Notes: generated from the sequence alone by a model not told the origin. Shown: positions 43,969 through 54,502, counted from the stretch's first letter. The stretch is 64,000 nt of DNA from Pseudomonas sp. FP453 (GCF_030687495.1 NZ_CP117435.1:1426001-1490000); one strand, 5' to 3'. Made by a program: numbers and translations.

Positions 43969-44672
43969 GTACTGGTTTGCCGGCCTTCTGGGCCGTGATA
44001 CCTGCCGCGGGCGTCGGTGCCCGTATGGCCGCGGACCGTCCCAAGCAATATCTGCAACTGGGCGGGCGCACCATTCTCGAACACAGCCTTGGCTGTTTTC
44101 TCGACCACCCAGCGCTCAAGGGCCTGGTGGTCAGTCTTGCTGCTGATGATCCCTACTGGCCCAACCTGGCCTGTGCTGCCGACCCGCGCATCCAGCGTGC
44201 CGACGGTGGTACGGAGCGCTCGGGTTCGGTGCTCAATGCGTTGCTGCAATTGAATGCCTTGGGCGCCAGTGATGATGATTGGGTGCTGGTGCACGATGCG
44301 GCGCGACCTAACCTGAGTCGCGATGATCTCGACAAGTTGCTGATGGAACTGGCGGATGACCCCGTCGGCGGCCTGTTGGCCGTGCCGGCCCGCGATACGC
44401 TCAAGCGCGTCGACAAGCACGGGCGGGTGGTGGAAACCGTGGATCGCAGCTTGATCTGGCAAGCCTACACGCCACAGATGTTTCGCCTCGGTGCCTTGCA
44501 CCGTGCGTTGGCTGACAGTTTGGTGGCGGATGCAGTGATTACCGATGAGGCTTCGGCCATGGAATGGTCCGGCCAGGCGCCGCGCTTGATTGAGGGGCGC
44601 TCGGACAATATCAAGGTGACCCGGCCCGAAGATCTCGAGTGGTTGCGGTTGCGGTGGGCTAACCGGCGGTAG
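43965..44672 (+). CDS. ispD: 2-C-methyl-D-erythritol 4-phosphate cytidylyltransferase
   Basis: Third MEP-pathway step: makes CDP-ME from MEP and CTP. It is 235 residues. The CTP-binding loop is AAGVGARMAADRPKQYLQL; VHDAARPNLSRDDL and DEASAMEW follow. The pathway partner ispF lies 3 kb downstream, split from ispD by the LysR/frm insert. Confidence 0.97.
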   Translation: MSTGLPAFWAVIPAAGVGARMAADRPKQYLQLGGRTILEHSLGCFLDHPALKGLVVSLAADDPYWPNLACAADPRIQRADGGTERSGSVLNALLQLNALGASDDDWVLVHDAARPNLSRDDLDKLLMELADDPVGGLLAVPARDTLKRVDKHGRVVETVDRSLIWQAYTPQMFRLGALHRALADSLVADAVITDEASAMEWSGQAPRLIEGRSDNIKVTRPEDLEWLRLRWANRR

Positions 44673-44690
44673 TCAGTTGCACCGAGTTGA

Positions 44691-44780
44691 CTTCATCGCA
44701 GGCAAGCCAGCTCCCACATGGGATCACTTTCTCCTGATACAACTCGGTCAACTGTGGGAGCGGGCTTGCCCGCGATGAGG
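44691..44780. repeat. Pair of divergent REP arms
   Basis: Here a right-type arm (CATCGCAGGCAAGCCAGCTC at 44694-44713) comes first and a left-type arm (TGTGGGAGCGGGCTTGCC) near 44753 comes second. The order is opposite to the other copies. The left-type arm has the GCGGG variant. It lies between ispD and the convergent LysR gene. Confidence 0.8.
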
Positions 44781-44800
44781 CCCGCCCAGGCACCCAATAT

Positions 44801-45697
44801 TCAACTGCTGTACTCCGGCCTTTCAGCCAACCCCGCCTTCAAGAAATCCACCAGCTTCCTGACCTTCGGCGACAAATGCCGCTGCTGCGGATACAGCGCC
44901 CACACCGCTGTGTTCGGCGGCTGATGCGCCTCCAGCAACGACACCAGCGCCCCACTGTGCAGATGCTCCAGCACGTAATAATCCGGCAACTGGCACAACC
45001 CCACGCCTTGCAGTGCTGCATCCAGCACCGCCTGCCCACTGTTGCAGCGCCAGTTTCCCTGCACCCGCTGGGAAAATTCCCGCCCGTCTTGGGCCAGTTG
45101 CCAGATGTCCGAACTGCCGATCAGGCAGTTATGCCGAGTCAATTCCGACAAGCTATGTGGCCTGCCATACCGTGCCAGGTAGGACGGTGACGCACACAGG
45201 TACATGCGCCGCGGTGCCAGGCGGCTGGCGACCATGCGCGAATCCTGCAGGCGCCCGAGGCGGATCGCCAGGTCGAGGCCTTCGTGCACCAGGTCCAGTT
45301 GGCGATTGCTCAGCTCTATATCCACACGCAATTGCGGATACAACGCCATGAACCGCGTCACCAACGGCACGATAAAGCGCTCGCCGTAGGCCACGGCGCA
45401 GGTCATGCGCAACATGCCCTTGGGCTCACTGGTAAGGTCGCCGACCGCGCGCAGGGCCTCTTCGCGGCCGTCCTGCAAGCGTTGGCAATGCTGCAGAAAG
45501 GTCTGGCCGGCCTCGGTCAGCGTGACCTTGCGGGTACTGCGATACAGCAAGCGCGTTTGCAGCCGCTCTTCCAGGCGTGCCACTTGCCGGCTGATGTGGG
45601 ACGACGACACGCCCAACCGCTCCGCTGCCGCCGTGAACTGGCTGCATTCGGCGACCGCGACGAATTCGTCGATACCTTCCCAGCGGTTTTCCAACAT
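44801..45697 (-). CDS. LysR-family transcriptional regulator
   Basis: A 298-residue regulator with an N-terminal winged HTH (FTAAAERLGVSSSHISRQVARLEERL, residues 17-42) and an effector-binding domain. It is divergent from frmA across 109 bases, the usual place for a regulator of the neighbouring gene. In P. aeruginosa the corresponding position (PA3630, gfnR) holds a LysR gene tied to glutathione-dependent formaldehyde metabolism. That role is inferred from position, so I assign no symbol. Confidence 0.9.
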   Translation of the reverse strand: MLENRWEGIDEFVAVAECSQFTAAAERLGVSSSHISRQVARLEERLQTRLLYRSTRKVTLTEAGQTFLQHCQRLQDGREEALRAVGDLTSEPKGMLRMTCAVAYGERFIVPLVTRFMALYPQLRVDIELSNRQLDLVHEGLDLAIRLGRLQDSRMVASRLAPRRMYLCASPSYLARYGRPHSLSELTRHNCLIGSSDIWQLAQDGREFSQRVQGNWRCNSGQAVLDAALQGVGLCQLPDYYVLEHLHSGALVSLLEAHQPPNTAVWALYPQQRHLSPKVRKLVDFLKAGLAERPEYSS

Positions 45698-45788
45698 CGC
45701 GATTATCCCTGTGTGGCAATAATGTTTTGCTTTTGCCTGGATTATTCATCACTCGACCATGTTTTACACTCTGCGCCTCAGTTTTTAA

Positions 45789-46919
<1,131 letters not shown>

Positions 46920-46929
46920 AGCAGCGGCC

Positions 46930-46997
46930 AGCTATAAGCTGCAAGCGGCAAGTGGGGGTACGCCTTGCTTGTCGCTTGAAGCTTGCAACTTGCAGCT
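46930..46997. repeat. Palindromic repeat of the AGCTTGCAGCT type
   Basis: Imperfect inverted repeat: AGCTATAAGCTGCAAGCGGC on the left, GCTTGAAGCTTGCAACTTGC on the right, ending in AGCT. It is a different family from the GTGGGAGCTGG elements. A related half-copy (ACTTGTAGCTTAAAACTTGC) lies upstream of tcdA near 6365-6384. Confidence 0.65.
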
Positions 46998-47009
46998 AGG
47001 AGTCTCCCC

Positions 47010-47855
47010 ATGCCCTTGGAAAATATCTCCTGCCAGAAAAGTTTTGGCGGTTGGCACAAACGTTACAAACACAGCTCCCACGTACTCGGTTGCGACATGA
47101 CCTTTGCCGTCTACCTGCCGCCGCAAGCGGAGCAGGGCGGCAAGTTGCCGGTGCTCTACTGGCTGTCGGGCCTGACCTGCACCGATGAGAACTTCATGCA
47201 GAAGGCCGGCGCCCAGCGCATGGCTGCCGAGCTGGGGCTGATCATCGTTGCGCCGGACACCAGTCCGCGCGGTCCCGGCGTGCCGGGTGATCCGGACAAC
47301 GCATGGGACTTCGGTCTTGGCGCGGGCTTTTATCTGAACGCTACCCAGGAACCCTGGGCCAAGCACTATCGGATGCATGACTACGTGGTGCAGGAATTGC
47401 CGGCGTTGGTCGAAGCGCATTTCCCTGCTTCGGATAAGCGCGGTATCAGCGGTCACTCCATGGGCGGCCACGGTGCGCTGGTCTGTGCGCTGCGCAATCC
47501 CGGGCGTTACCTGTCGGTGTCGGCGTTTTCGCCGATCAACAACCCGATGGATTGCCCGTGGGGCCAGAAAGCTTTCTCCCGTTACCTGGGGGAGGAGCGT
47601 TCGAAGTGGCGTGAGTGGGACGCTTGCGTGCTGATCAGCGAAGCCGCGGAAAAGCTGCCATTGCTGGTGGACCAGGGCGATCGCGACGACTTCCTCGCCG
47701 TGCAGCTCAAGCCCGAAGCCTTGCAACAAGCGGCGAAGGCGGCCGGCCATCCGCTGGAACTGCGTCTGCAACCCGGCTACGACCACAGCTACTTCTTTAT
47801 CGCCAGCTTCATCGAAGAGCATTTGCGACATCATGGCCGTGCTTTGCTCGGTTAA
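47010..47855 (+). CDS. fghA: S-formylglutathione hydrolase
   Basis: Hydrolyses S-formylglutathione to formate and glutathione, the second step after FrmA. It is a 281-residue esterase-fold protein. The nucleophile serine is in [13 protein letters not shown], with Asp in QGDRDDF and His in YDHSYFFI. The ATG at 47010 has a TAGGAG site; the frame is open to 46983. Confidence 0.96.
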   Translation: MPLENISCQKSFGGWHKRYKHSSHVLGCDMTFAVYLPPQAEQGGKLPVLYWLSGLTCTDENFMQKAGAQRMAAELGLIIVAPDTSPRGPGVPGDPDNAWDFGLGAGFYLNATQEPWAKHYRMHDYVVQELPALVEAHFPASDKRGISGHSMGGHGALVCALRNPGRYLSVSAFSPINNPMDCPWGQKAFSRYLGEERSKWREWDACVLISEAAEKLPLLVDQGDRDDFLAVQLKPEALQQAAKAAGHPLELRLQPGYDHSYFFIASFIEEHLRHHGRALLG

Positions 47856-47879
47856 TGTGTGGCAAAAGTAGGTAGAATC

Positions 47880-47909
47880 ACGCCCTGAATTAAATCGGGG
47901 CGTTTTTTT
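47880..47909 (+). terminator. Terminator-like hairpin abutting the ispF start codon
   Basis: ACGCCC (47880-47885) pairs with GGGCGT (47897-47902), followed by seven T's (47903-47909) and then directly the ispF ATG. The G-rich 3' arm is also the only candidate ribosome site for ispF. It may terminate frmA-fghA transcription and, if transcribed, hide the ispF ribosome site. A TAGAAT just upstream (47873-47878) could serve as a -10 element that starts inside the hairpin. Confidence 0.7.
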
Positions 47910-48383
47910 ATGCGTATTGGCCACGGCTACGATGTGCACCGTTTCGCTGAGGGCGATTTCATCACCTTGGGGGGCGTGCGCATTGCACACCATCATGGGT
48001 TGCTGGCTCATTCCGACGGCGACGTTGTGTTGCATGCCTTGAGCGATGCCTTGCTCGGCGCGGCGGCGTTGGGGGATATCGGCAAACATTTTCCAGACAC
48101 CGATCCCACCTTCAAGGGTGCGGACAGTCGCGTCCTGCTGCGCCACGTCGTGGGCCTGATCCACGCCAAGGGCTGGAAGGTCGGCAACGTCGATAACACC
48201 ATCGTGGCCCAGGCGCCGAAAATGGCCCCCCATATCGAATCGATGCGCGCGCTGATTGCCGCGGATCTGCAAATTGAATTGGATCAAGTGAACGTGAAAG
48301 CCACCACCACCGAAAAGCTCGGGTTTACCGGTCGTGAAGAGGGCATTGCGGTGCACTCCGTCGCCTTGTTGCTGCGCGCATGA
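47910..48383 (+). CDS. ispF: 2-C-methyl-D-erythritol 2,4-cyclodiphosphate synthase
   Basis: Cyclises CDP-ME-2P to MEcPP in the MEP pathway. It is 157 residues. Zinc ligands and family motifs are in [25 protein letters not shown] and the C-terminal [20 protein letters not shown]. The stop overlaps the truD start (ATGA). The start is fixed by homology and lies directly after a terminator-like hairpin. Confidence 0.97.
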   Translation: MRIGHGYDVHRFAEGDFITLGGVRIAHHHGLLAHSDGDVVLHALSDALLGAAALGDIGKHFPDTDPTFKGADSRVLLRHVVGLIHAKGWKVGNVDNTIVAQAPKMAPHIESMRALIAADLQIELDQVNVKATTTEKLGFTGREEGIAVHSVALLLRA

Positions 48384-49438
48384 ACGACCTGCAACTGTTA
48401 GGCCCACGGGCCTATGGCGAGGCGTTGGGCAGTGCCGTGCTGAAGGCTACGGCTGAAGATTTCCAGGTCGATGAAGTGCTGGACATCCCGTTGACCGGCG
48501 ATGGCGAGCACCTGTGGTTGTGGGTCGAGAAGCGTGGCCTCAATACCGAAGAAGCCGCGCGGCGCATCGCCAGGGCCGCTGGCGTGCCGTTGCGTACCGT
48601 CAGTTATGCCGGGCTCAAGGATCGCCAGGCGCTGACGCGCCAGTGGTTCAGCGTGCAGTTGCCGGGCAAGGCGGATCCAGACATGAGCGGTGCGGAAAAC
48701 GACACGCTCAAGATCCTCAAGATCGCCCGCCACAAACGCAAGTTGCAACGCGGTGCGCATTCGGCGAACGGCTTCACCTTGCGCCTGACCCAGTTGGCCG
48801 GTGATACCGCGGCCATCGACGCGCGCTTGCAACTGATTGCCCAACACGGCATTCCCAACTACTTCGGCGCCCAGCGTTTTGGCCACAACGGCGGCAACGT
48901 GGTTGACGCCCGTGAGTGGGCGGCGCGCAAAGCCTTGCCGGAGCAGCGCAATGTGCGTTCGCGGTTGTTGTCCACGGCGCGCAGTTTCCTCTTCAACAAG
49001 GTATTGGCGGCACGTGTTGCCGACGGTTCCTGGCAGCGCGCCCAAGTCGGTGACCTGCTGGCATTTACCGACAGCCGCAGCTTTTTCCCGGCCGGCGAGG
49101 CTGAATGCAGCGACCCGCGCCTGGCGATCCTTGACCTGCACCCGACCGGGCCGCAGTGGGGGGAGGGCGATTCGCCCGCCAGCGGTGCGACCCATGCGCT
49201 GGAACAGGCCGTCGCCGCCAGCGAAGCCGAGCTGCGCGATTGGCTGGTGAATGCGGGCATGAGCCAGGAGCGGCGCATTCTGCGACTGCCCATTGGCGGG
49301 TTGACGTGGCATTATCCCGGGCCTGACATTCTGCAATTGGAATTCGTCCTGCCGGCCGGATGCTTCGCCACTGTCTTGGTGCGCGAGCTTGTTGATCTGG
49401 TGCCGGTGGGGCAGACGGACAGCCCATGCGTATTCTGA
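48380..49438 (+). CDS. truD: tRNA pseudouridine(13) synthase TruD
   Basis: Makes pseudouridine 13 in tRNA-Glu. It is 352 residues with the TruD signature [16 protein letters not shown] containing the catalytic aspartate, plus [15 protein letters not shown]. It overlaps ispF at the start and surE at the end (13 bases). Confidence 0.97.
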   Translation: MNDLQLLGPRAYGEALGSAVLKATAEDFQVDEVLDIPLTGDGEHLWLWVEKRGLNTEEAARRIARAAGVPLRTVSYAGLKDRQALTRQWFSVQLPGKADPDMSGAENDTLKILKIARHKRKLQRGAHSANGFTLRLTQLAGDTAAIDARLQLIAQHGIPNYFGAQRFGHNGGNVVDAREWAARKALPEQRNVRSRLLSTARSFLFNKVLAARVADGSWQRAQVGDLLAFTDSRSFFPAGEAECSDPRLAILDLHPTGPQWGEGDSPASGATHALEQAVAASEAELRDWLVNAGMSQERRILRLPIGGLTWHYPGPDILQLEFVLPAGCFATVLVRELVDLVPVGQTDSPCVF

Positions 49439-50175
49439 TATCAAACGATGACGGTGCCACCGCACCCGGTCTTGCCGCGCTCTATGCTGCGCTGGAAGAC
49501 TACGCCGAGTGCGTGGTGGTTGCCCCCGACCAGGACAAGAGCGGCGCCAGCAGTTCGCTGACGCTCGACCGTCCGCTGCACCCGCAGGTTCTGGCCAACG
49601 GCTTTATCAGCGTGAACGGCACCCCCACCGACTGCGTCCATCTGGCGATCAACAGCCTGTTGGACCGCGAGCCGGACCTGGTGGTGTCGGGTATCAACCT
49701 CGGCGCCAACCTCGGTGACGACGTGCTGTATTCCGGTACCGTGGCGGCGGCTCTTGAAGGGCGTTTCCTCGGTCGTACTTCGTTCGCCTTCTCGTTGGCT
49801 TCGCGCCAATTGGACAACCTGCCAACCGCCGCCTATTTCGCGCGCAAGCTGGTGGAGGCCCATGGTTCCCTGGACCTGCCGCCGCGTACGGTGCTCAACG
49901 TCAATATCCCCAATCTGCCCCTCGACCGCATCCGTGGCATCCAGCTGACGCGCCTGGGCCATCGTGCCCGTGCGGCAGCGCCGTTGAAGGTGGTCGACCC
50001 GCGTGGCAAGGAAGGGTATTGGATCGCCGCCGCCGGCGATGCCGAAGACGGCGGCCCGGGCACTGACTTTCATGCGGTGATGCAAGGTTATGTGTCGATT
50101 ACGCCGTTGCAACTTGATCGCACCTTCAGTGATGCCTTCAGTAGCCTCGATGGCTGGCTGGAGGCGCTGAACTGA
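49426..50175 (+). CDS. surE: 5'-nucleotidase SurE
   Basis: Metal-dependent nucleoside monophosphatase with exopolyphosphatase activity, linked to stationary-phase survival. It is 249 residues. The metal site is in [10 protein letters not shown], with [14 protein letters not shown] and [20 protein letters not shown]. It starts inside truD and its stop overlaps the pcm start (TGATG). Confidence 0.97.
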   Translation: MRILISNDDGATAPGLAALYAALEDYAECVVVAPDQDKSGASSSLTLDRPLHPQVLANGFISVNGTPTDCVHLAINSLLDREPDLVVSGINLGANLGDDVLYSGTVAAALEGRFLGRTSFAFSLASRQLDNLPTAAYFARKLVEAHGSLDLPPRTVLNVNIPNLPLDRIRGIQLTRLGHRARAAAPLKVVDPRGKEGYWIAAAGDAEDGGPGTDFHAVMQGYVSITPLQLDRTFSDAFSSLDGWLEALN

Positions 50176-50852
50176 TGGGCCGCGAACAAGACGACCTGCT
50201 GCGCCGGGGCATCGGGATGACTTCCCAGCGTACCCGTGAGCGTTTGATCCAGCGCCTTTATGAAGAGGGCCTGTCCAACGCCCAGGTGCTGGAAGTGATC
50301 CGGCGTACGCCTCGGCACTTGTTTGTCGACGAGGCCTTGGCGCACCGCGCCTATGAAGACACCGCGCTGCCCATCGGCCACAACCAGACCATTTCCCAGC
50401 CGTACATGGTCGCGCGCATGAGCGAGTTGCTGCTGGCGGCGGGGCCGCTGGACAAGGTGCTGGAGATCGGCACGGGCTCGGGCTACCAGACGGCGGTGCT
50501 GTCGCAGTTGGTGGAGCGGGTGTTTTCAGTGGAGCGCATCAAGGTCCTGCAGGACCGCGCCAAGGAGCGCCTGGCCGAGTTGAACCTGCGCAACGTGGTG
50601 TTTCGCTGGGGCGATGGTTGGGAAGGGTGGCCGGCACTGGCGCCTTACAACGGCATTATCGTCACCGCGGTGGCCACTGATGTGCCCCAGGCGTTGCTCG
50701 ATCAATTGGCCCCGGGCGGGCGGTTGGTGATCCCGGTGGGCTCCGGCGAAGTGCAACAATTGATGCTCATCATCCGTGAAGACGAAGGTTTTTCACGGCA
50801 TGTACTGGGCGCTGTGCGCTTCGTCCCGTTGCTCAATGGCCCGCTGGCCTGA
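50175..50852 (+). CDS. pcm: Protein-L-isoaspartate O-methyltransferase
   Basis: Repairs isoaspartyl residues in aged proteins using SAM. The SAM motif is [30 protein letters not shown] is the family signature. The ATG at 50175 overlaps surE (TGATG) and has GGAGG upstream, giving 225 residues. A second ATG at 50217 gives 211 residues, the length usual in P. aeruginosa, so the start is uncertain. The surE-pcm-nlpD-rpoS order is conserved. Confidence 0.94.
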   Translation: MGREQDDLLRRGIGMTSQRTRERLIQRLYEEGLSNAQVLEVIRRTPRHLFVDEALAHRAYEDTALPIGHNQTISQPYMVARMSELLLAAGPLDKVLEIGTGSGYQTAVLSQLVERVFSVERIKVLQDRAKERLAELNLRNVVFRWGDGWEGWPALAPYNGIIVTAVATDVPQALLDQLAPGGRLVIPVGSGEVQQLMLIIREDEGFSRHVLGAVRFVPLLNGPLA

Positions 50853-51061
50853 TCATTTATGCGCCGGCAGTGAATTCTGCTGGCGAGGATGTGTCTTACG
50901 CCGGGGTCTGTAGAGTCAACATGATGGGTCGCCGGGATTAAACATGATGAATTTTTCGTTTCAGTCGTGTGCCGGTAAAAACCCAATGCCCAGTTATACT
51001 TGCGTCATATTTCAAGCCTGATACAGGCATTCATGTTCAGCCACCATAAAGGGAGCGGCGG

Positions 51062-51898
51062 GTGAGTCTCACAGGTCTTGCGCAGCGTATGAGTAAAACA
51101 AGCTTTCAGCGACTGGTGCTTGGCCTTGTCTTGAGTTCCTTGTTGGCAGGGTGTTCCAGCTCGCCAAGCAGCGGCGCGCGGGTGGTTGACCGCAACAGCG
51201 CAGCACCGCAAAAGCCGACGGTGACCACCGGGCAATATGTGGTGCGCAAGGGCGACACGATGTTCTCGATCGCCTTCCGTTATGGCTGGGATTACAAGGC
51301 ACTCGCAGCCCGTAACAATATTCCTGTGCCATACACGATACATCCGGGTCAGACGATTCGCTTTGACGGACGCACCGGTTCAACGCCTGCGACCGTGGTC
51401 ACAAACAGCACGTCTTCGCCGTCGTCGTCGAGCAAAACCACCATCATCACCCGGCCTGCAGGCACCGCCGCACCTGCGGTTGCGAGCAAGCCTGCACCTG
51501 CGCCACTGCCGCCTGCCGGACCGGCACCGACGGGTTGGGGATGGCCCTCAAACGGGGTGCTGATTGGAAAATTCTCTTCAAACGGTAGTTTGAATAAAGG
51601 CATTGATATCGCCGGGGATTTGGGACAGCCTGTTTTAGCTGCGTCTGATGGGACAGTGGTGTACGCCGGGAGTGGTTTACGGGGCTACGGCGAGCTGGTC
51701 ATCATCAAACACAGCGATACCTACGTCAGTGCCTACGGACATAACCGCAGGCTGTTGGTTCGGGAGGGGCAGCAGGTCAAAGTCGGACAGACAATTGCCG
51801 AAATGGGGTCAACTGGTACAGACCGGGTGAAACTGCACTTTGAGATTCGCCGCCAAGGGAAACCTGTAGATCCGCTGCAATTCCTACCCCGTCGTTGA
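51062..51898 (+). CDS. nlpD: Lipoprotein NlpD (LysM and degenerate M23 domain)
   Basis: Envelope lipoprotein that activates the amidase AmiC at the division site. It is 278 residues from GTG at 51062 (GGGAG site); ATG at 51089 is an alternative. The signal peptide ends in the lipobox LLAGC (Cys31). A LysM domain (YVVRKGDTMFSIAFRYGWDY) binds peptidoglycan. A Pro/Ala/Ser linker leads to an M23 domain that has lost the first zinc histidine (NKGIDIAG in place of HxGxD), so it should be non-catalytic. The 209-base gap before it shows no gene. Confidence 0.95.
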   Translation: MSLTGLAQRMSKTSFQRLVLGLVLSSLLAGCSSSPSSGARVVDRNSAAPQKPTVTTGQYVVRKGDTMFSIAFRYGWDYKALAARNNIPVPYTIHPGQTIRFDGRTGSTPATVVTNSTSSPSSSSKTTIITRPAGTAAPAVASKPAPAPLPPAGPAPTGWGWPSNGVLIGKFSSNGSLNKGIDIAGDLGQPVLAASDGTVVYAGSGLRGYGELVIIKHSDTYVSAYGHNRRLLVREGQQVKVGQTIAEMGSTGTDRVKLHFEIRRQGKPVDPLQFLPRR

Positions 51899-51907
51899 TT
51901 TGTTGTC

Positions 51908-51938
51908 AGCCTGTTCCCTCACGTAGAAGGAACAGGCT
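51908..51938 (+). promoter_or_regulatory. Inverted repeat in the nlpD-rpoS gap (rpoS leader)
   Basis: The perfect 10-base stem AGCCTGTTCC / GGAACAGGCT with an 11-base loop lies 10 bases after nlpD and 65 bases before rpoS. No T-run follows. If rpoS is transcribed from within nlpD, this stem lies in its leader. Confidence 0.55.
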
Positions 51939-52003
51939 CCAGTGTTGCCAAGGATAAAGGCGACGCTTGAGCTTGAGGTCGAACTCACCAAAGGACTATA
52001 ACA

Positions 52004-53008
52004 ATGGCTCTCAGTAAAGAAGCGCCGGAGTTTGACATCGACGATGAGCTTCTCCTTATGGGAGAGCACACCGATACGGAATCGATGTCGAATGAGGGAC
52101 CTGCTGTACCTTCAGTTCGCACCAAATCCAAGAACTCCACCGCGTTAAAGCAACACAAATACATTGATTACACGCGGGCGCTCGATGCGACCCAGCTGTA
52201 CCTCAATGAAATCGGTTTTTCCCCTCTGCTGACTCCCGAAGAAGAAGTCCATTTTGCGCGCTTGTCGCAAAAGGGCGATCCGGCCGGGCGCAAGCGCATG
52301 ATTGAAAGCAACCTGCGCCTGGTGGTGAAAATCGCCCGGCGGTATGTCAATCGTGGGCTGTCCCTGTTGGACCTGATCGAGGAAGGCAACCTCGGCTTGA
52401 TCCGGGCGGTGGAGAAGTTCGACCCGGAGCGGGGCTTCCGCTTTTCGACCTACGCCACGTGGTGGATTCGCCAGACCATCGAACGGGCGATCATGAATCA
52501 GACCCGCACGATCCGGTTGCCGATCCATGTGGTCAAGGAGCTCAACGTCTACCTGCGGGCGGCGCGTGAGCTTACCCAGAAACTCGATCATGAACCTTCG
52601 CCCGAAGAAATCGCCAACCTGCTGGAGAAACCGGTAGGGGAGGTCAAGCGCATGCTCGGCTTGAACGAGCGCGTGTCTTCGGTCGATGTCTCGCTGGGTC
52701 CGGATTCGGATAAAACCCTGCTGGACACCCTGACAGATGATCGGCCTACAGATCCTTGCGAGCTGTTGCAAGACGATGATCTTTCCCAAAGCATTGACCA
52801 GTGGCTATCTGAGCTTACGGACAAGCAGCGTGAGGTGGTGATTCGCCGCTTCGGCCTGCGCGGCCATGAGAGCAGTACCCTGGAGGATGTCGGCCTGGAG
52901 ATTGGCCTGACCCGTGAGCGGGTGCGGCAGATCCAGGTGGAAGGGCTCAAGCGCTTGCGTGAGATCCTGGAGAAAAATGGCTTGTCGAGTGAGTCGTTGT
53001 TTCAATAA
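52004..53008 (+). CDS. rpoS: RNA polymerase sigma factor RpoS
   Basis: Stationary-phase and general-stress sigma factor, 334 residues. Region 1.2 ([16 protein letters not shown]), region 2 ([37 protein letters not shown] with the -10-recognition helix), region 3 and region 4 HTH ([17 protein letters not shown]) are all present. The ATG at 52004 has an AAAGGA site. No frameshift or truncation is seen, although rpoS is often mutated in laboratory strains. Confidence 0.98.
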   Translation: MALSKEAPEFDIDDELLLMGEHTDTESMSNEGPAVPSVRTKSKNSTALKQHKYIDYTRALDATQLYLNEIGFSPLLTPEEEVHFARLSQKGDPAGRKRMIESNLRLVVKIARRYVNRGLSLLDLIEEGNLGLIRAVEKFDPERGFRFSTYATWWIRQTIERAIMNQTRTIRLPIHVVKELNVYLRAARELTQKLDHEPSPEEIANLLEKPVGEVKRMLGLNERVSSVDVSLGPDSDKTLLDTLTDDRPTDPCELLQDDDLSQSIDQWLSELTDKQREVVIRRFGLRGHESSTLEDVGLEIGLTRERVRQIQVEGLKRLREILEKNGLSSESLFQ

Positions 53009-53024
53009 CGGCGCACGCTGAAAG

Positions 53025-53145
53025 TGTGGGAGCTGGGCTTGTGTGGGAGCTGGCTGGCCTGCGATAGCATCACCTCGGTTTATCAGTTGCATCGAGGTGA
53101 TGCTATCGCAGGCAAGCCAGCTCCCACATAGGTTTGGCTCCCACA
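53025..53145. repeat. REPIN-like repeat with extra partial arms
   Basis: A left partial arm (53025), a second left arm (53042, with TGGCTGGCC in place of TGGCTTGCC), a spacer stem CATCACCTCGGT...ATCGAGGTGATG, a full right arm (ending near 53129) and a further GGCTCCCACA fragment to 53145. It follows rpoS directly. Confidence 0.85.
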
Positions 53146-53179
53146 TTTTTTATGCCCGGAATAACCAAATCCCAGGCAT

Positions 53180-53212
53180 AAAAAAACCCCGCTTTTAAGG
53201 GCGGGGTTTTTT
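53180..53212. terminator. Bidirectional terminator between rpoS and csp
   Basis: AAAAAACCCCGC / GCGGGGTTTTTT, a strong stem with A and T tracts on both sides, serves convergent rpoS (plus) and csp (minus). It lies 18 bases after the csp stop codon. Confidence 0.92.
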
Positions 53213-53230
53213 CGACTAAGTCAGTACAAG

Positions 53231-53440
53231 TTAGATAACTTGAACTTCTTCAGCTTGCATGCCTTTCTGACCGCGGGTAGCGATGAAAGAAACCTGTTGG
53301 CCTTCTTTCAGGCTTTTGAAGCCGTCGGATTGGATAGCTTTGAAGTGAACGAACAGGTCGTCACCGGATTGTGGAGTGATGAAGCCGAAGCCTTTTTCAT
53401 CGTTGAACCACTTAACGGTACCAGTTTGGCGATTAGACAT
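53231..53440 (-). CDS. Cold-shock protein (CspA/CapB type)
   Basis: A 69-residue single cold-shock domain, [21 protein letters not shown], with RNP1 (KGFGFI) and RNP2 (LFVHF) intact. It is a nucleic-acid chaperone and likely highly expressed. The ATG at 53440 has a GGAGATACACC site. It is convergent with rpoS and divergent from dcd. It is closer to the classical CspA than the copy at 622. Confidence 0.96.
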   Translation of the reverse strand: MSNRQTGTVKWFNDEKGFGFITPQSGDDLFVHFKAIQSDGFKSLKEGQQVSFIATRGQKGMQAEEVQVI

Positions 53441-53828
53441 GGTGTATCTCCTTGGACAAAGTTAACTGCGACTCAGGAAAAGCCCTGGCCGAGACTGAGT
53501 GCAAAGAGCAGGAAAAATTCTTGGAGATGGTTGGATCGAAATTCAACATATCGTGTAGAGATTCTCAGTGACACAAGCAGCACAGTGGCGCCACCTTAAC
53601 CCTTTTTCCGGAACGTGCCAATGGTATTTCCGAAGGTTTCTCTATTTTCGTGACTGGCGGTGGTATTTATCGCCACTGGTCGCCACAAGCAGGGTCCCGG
53701 CCCCGCTGGCTGCGGCTTATGGCAGGCAGGCCTGTCGTGAAGAAAAGCCCGACGCCCTTTGAACCCCAACGCCGGCCCCGGTAAGATGCCCAACAGAATT
53801 TTTCCACCTCGCTATTCAGGACACCGCC
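53441..53828. other. Divergent csp-dcd intergenic region (388 bases)
   Basis: No protein gene. The csp-proximal 150 bases are purine-rich on the plus strand and AT-rich, consistent with the long untranslated leader of cold-shock genes. The middle (53585-53660) is a GC-mixed stretch, and the last 60 bases carry the dcd upstream region. I could not fix promoters confidently. Confidence 0.6.
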
Positions 53829-54395
53829 ATGAGCATCAAATCGGACAAGTGGATTCGCCGCATGGCGCAAGAGCACGGCATGATCGAACCCTTCGTTGAG
53901 CGCCAGATCCGTGGCGAAGGCGACAGCCCTGTGATTTCGTACGGTGTTTCCAGCTACGGCTACGATGTGCGTTGCGCCGATGAGTTCAAGGTGTTCACCA
54001 ACATCAACTCGGCGATCGTCGATCCGAAGAACTTTGACGAAAAGAGCTTCGTCGACGTCAAGAGCGACGTATGCATCATTCCGCCAAACTCCTTTGCCCT
54101 GGCGCGCACCGTGGAGTTCTTCCGCATCCCCCGCGATGTGCTGACCATCTGCCTGGGCAAGAGCACCTACGCGCGCTGCGGCATTATCGTCAACGTGACG
54201 CCGCTTGAGCCCGAGTGGGAAGGTCACGTGACCCTGGAGTTCTCCAACACCACCACCTTGCCGGCAAAGATCTATGCCAACGAAGGTGTGGCGCAAATGC
54301 TGTTCCTGCAGTCCGACGAGGCCTGTGAAGTGTCCTATAAAGACCGTGCAGGCAAGTACCAGGGCCAGCGCGGCGTCACCCTCCCGCGCGCTTGA
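53829..54395 (+). CDS. dcd: dCTP deaminase
   Basis: Deaminates dCTP to dUTP for thymidylate synthesis. It is a 188-residue trimer of the dUTPase fold. Motifs: [12 protein letters not shown], the catalytic glutamate in [18 protein letters not shown], and a C-terminal [14 protein letters not shown]. The ATG at 53829 is the only plausible start. Confidence 0.97.
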   Translation: MSIKSDKWIRRMAQEHGMIEPFVERQIRGEGDSPVISYGVSSYGYDVRCADEFKVFTNINSAIVDPKNFDEKSFVDVKSDVCIIPPNSFALARTVEFFRIPRDVLTICLGKSTYARCGIIVNVTPLEPEWEGHVTLEFSNTTTLPAKIYANEGVAQMLFLQSDEACEVSYKDRAGKYQGQRGVTLPRA

Positions 54396-54457
54396 TCGAA
54401 AGGTCTTACACGTAAAGGGAATTTGTCAGCGGGAAGGCACTCTATTGGGTGTACTGC

Positions 54458-54482
54458 CTCGGTGCGTGCACAACGCGCCGAG
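54458..54482 (+). other. Stem-loop upstream of the 66-aa ORF
   Basis: CTCGGTGCG / CGCGCCGAG forms a 9-base stem with one G-U pair and a 7-base loop. It lies 63 bases after dcd and 20 bases before the ORF at 54503. It has no T-run: a leader stem or dcd 3' end. Confidence 0.5.
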
Positions 54483-54502
54483 CCACGCTTGAGGAGTTCC
54501 CT

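Noticed and set aside
53146..53230. Possible rsmZ small RNA after rpoS
   Set aside because: Only a terminator stem is present; there are no repeated GGA-containing hairpins.
54396..54502. Possible riboswitch upstream of the small ORF
   Set aside because: One simple stem-loop only; no conserved aptamer pattern that I can recognise.
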